From Pipra filicauda (Eukaryota; Chordata; Aves; Passeriformes; Pipridae): a stretch of 64,000 nucleotides of DNA. The notes under the pieces are model-generated. The model had not been told where the DNA came from and made no database searches. It saw only the letters and a program-made list of their open reading frames with translations. The stretch spans positions 2,294,001-2,358,000 of the forward strand of contig NW_024104332.1 of the NCBI RefSeq assembly GCF_003945595.2. The letters run 5' to 3'. Position 1 is the stretch's first letter; every line of letters starts with the position of its first letter. Shown one piece after another: positions 58,101-61,100 of the stretch. The position numbers and the translations under genes were made by a program.

Positions 58101-61100
58101 CAAGCCCTCTTGTTAGGAATGGTTTAAAAGAGATGGCTTAAAGACACATGTAAAGGAATTATTATTATTATTATTATTATACATGAGACAGAGACATGTC
58201 CTCACCTAATATCCTATGCCCAGTTCTCATAATCCCATCCCACAAAAGTGAGGGGTAAAAAAAATGACAAGGATGAAATCCTCCCAGAAATATTTGTATT
58301 ATGAAAAAGGGATTGAAAAGATCGGGACCACTCTGGCTTCCTTTTATCCACATCTCTCATTTACATAAAATTTGAACAATACCCCCAGCTTTTCTGGTTA
58401 CCATTCTAAAGGACAAAAGATGTTTGATTAAGCTGCAAAGTGACAACCACCATGAAAATTAAATCTTCTGAACTACAGGAATGCTGTTCTTGCAAGGTGC
58501 ACAGGGAGACCAAACTCTCAGAAAGAGTCAAAAAAGAATTACACATTCACATTAATTACAAGAAACATCTGTTTCATGAGCTGAGAGAAAAGACTTTCAA
58601 GAGCTGCATGAGCTGCCACGCTTCAAAGCATAAGCCAGTCAATAATTGATGAATTCTCAGGGAAACTTCCTATGGGTATATTCTTCACAAAAGCTGGTTA
58701 TATACAAATATTCTTTGATGCTTTCTCTGAAATGCCTGGGATCAGAGACAGGCTAATAAACTAGTCAGACTCCCTGACTGTTTCAGAGGAGCTATTCCTA
58801 CCCTGTAAACAGTCATTGTTAACTGCTAATGCATGCAGTGACCAAGCATAAATGTTTAGTTGTTCTAATAGCACCTGGAATAATTTTTCTAACAAAACCC
58901 CTCAAAACCCCCTACATACACACATGCACACACACTCATAACTGCAGTCACGTGCATCTGCGTGTTCCTGTGTTTGTTCATTCAGCCTGTTCTTGCTGTT
59001 TACTGCCTCATCTGAGGCACCACAGAGGGTTTTAATGCTCAATTATATCTCCATTCAGACCTGGATTAAACAGGCCATTCCAGCTGGTGCCATGTCATGA
59101 AGCAGAGAATTTCCTGCCCGAGGCATCGCTGGATGAAAGTATTTTCTGTGAAGAGCCATGAACAACAGACAGGATGAATCAAGAGAGAGACCTTCAATTT
59201 TAGGTGCACTGGATGCCCCAAGATCTCTAGGCGAGATCACTAGGTTTTTGGATCTGAAGAGGTCCAGCTCCCCTGACCCACACTGGATAAAGATACACAC
59301 TCAATTTTCTGAGGATAGCAACTCACTTTTTTTTCTTTTTCTAAAGGAACAGGGTATGGCTTCTTTCTGATGGCATAGTTTAGAATACTCAAATGAGAGT
59401 TTCTGAGGCCAGCTATACTTACTGTCAGTGACTGGCTCCATGCAGAATCCCAGTAAAGCATGAAGGAAATCCACCACATTATTGAGAGAATCCCTGTTCA
59501 CATAATCCCTCATGGTCTGCCGGAATTGAATCTTATCCAGTTTGTACAGCTTTGTGAGGCAGTTCTGAGCCTGCAATGATATCCATCAGAAAACACCTCA
59601 TCAAAGTACATAGAAGCAGGGGAATTTTGCTCTTGCTTAGCCAGTGCTCTGCTGTGCTGTCTCTGAAGGAGTCTTCTGGAGGAGCCAGAAGGTTCAGGTT
59701 CCCTAACAAGATAGATTCACCTCTGGAGGCAACAATAAATTCAGCACAAGGAAACAGTGTACCAGCATGGGTGCCACTGTTTGGAGGTGGTGGTGAAGTC
59801 CCTGCCAGCCATGTCTCAAGGTCTCTCTTCCTCTCCCCAAGCCCAAAGTGGATTCTCACTGGATGTGAACGAAGTAGGAATGTACCACCTCTGTCAAGGC
59901 TCAGTGCCTTGGTGGAACAGGTTCTTAGCCTCAGGCATCTGATTTGCAGCCTCTGGCTCAGAACAATCCATTTGAGGCACCTATACCCAGTGACCCACTT
60001 ATATAATGCAAAATACTAACTTTTTATTTAAAAACTATTAATTGCCAACTTCTTATCACAAAACTATCCGTCCTACAGGGACCCCATGCAGGCTGGAGTT
60101 AAGAGAATCTAAAATGTCAGCTCTGTGGGAAACATGAACTCTCCAGCTACATACAACAGGATGCTTAACTTCCCCATAAACTCAGACAAGTGATTGTCCA
60201 TGCAGTCAACACAAATGGTGCATGCAAAGCAGTTTGGCCAGACAAATGCAGAGAAAATGCAGCAGACTTAGACACCTAGGAAAATCTCTTCCCATAAACA
60301 CCTCACTTCAATGGGTCTGATAAGAACCTTGGCTCCAAGAGACCTATTCATTTATGCTTAATGTTATGCATAGGCCTAAATGCTTTGCTGGCTCAGCTCC
60401 AACACAATCTTAAAAGTCTAACTGACATTGTGATGAATATGGTACCTCTTCAACCAGTGCTCTGTGCAGCAGAATACTGTTACCACTGCCAGTCTCTCAC
60501 CCCATCTTGTCCCATTGTATCCAGAACTAACATCACTGCTGCAGTCTCCTCAGTACCTGGGAGCCTAGCTAACAGAACACTGCAGGATATGGAGCAACCA
60601 GTCCATCTCTGAGCCATCTAGCTCAGATCCCAGAACTAAATTATAGCTCTGTTGGCGTGGTTCAGGCTAACCAAAGCCATGGTGTAGCATCTGGATCACA
60701 CCCATACCGTGGGATTAGTAAATTCTCATTACAGTCACAAAAAATGCTCCCTTCTGCAAGTACACAAGGTGAGGAGGAGGCACGTGTTGGAGAAGGTCTT
60801 TGAAAGGCTCCCATCTGACAGGGCATTGGACTGACTGCAGGGAGGTAAATTCTTCTGGATGAAGTCTGATGTCTGGGCTACATCCTGGGCACTTTCCACT
60901 GCTTCAGCTTGGGCAGAACCAAAACTGTAAGGAATTGACAGTGATGATCCACCCTGCCCTTCAGGAGGGCACGAGTGAGTCTTTCACTTCCTTGCAGCAC
61001 ACCAACATGCCTGCAAGTAGAGTGTATTCCAACTATCAGGAGCTGACAAAGCAGCCCAGCAGCAACCAGCCACAATGACCATTAGGAAAGGTGCACAGAC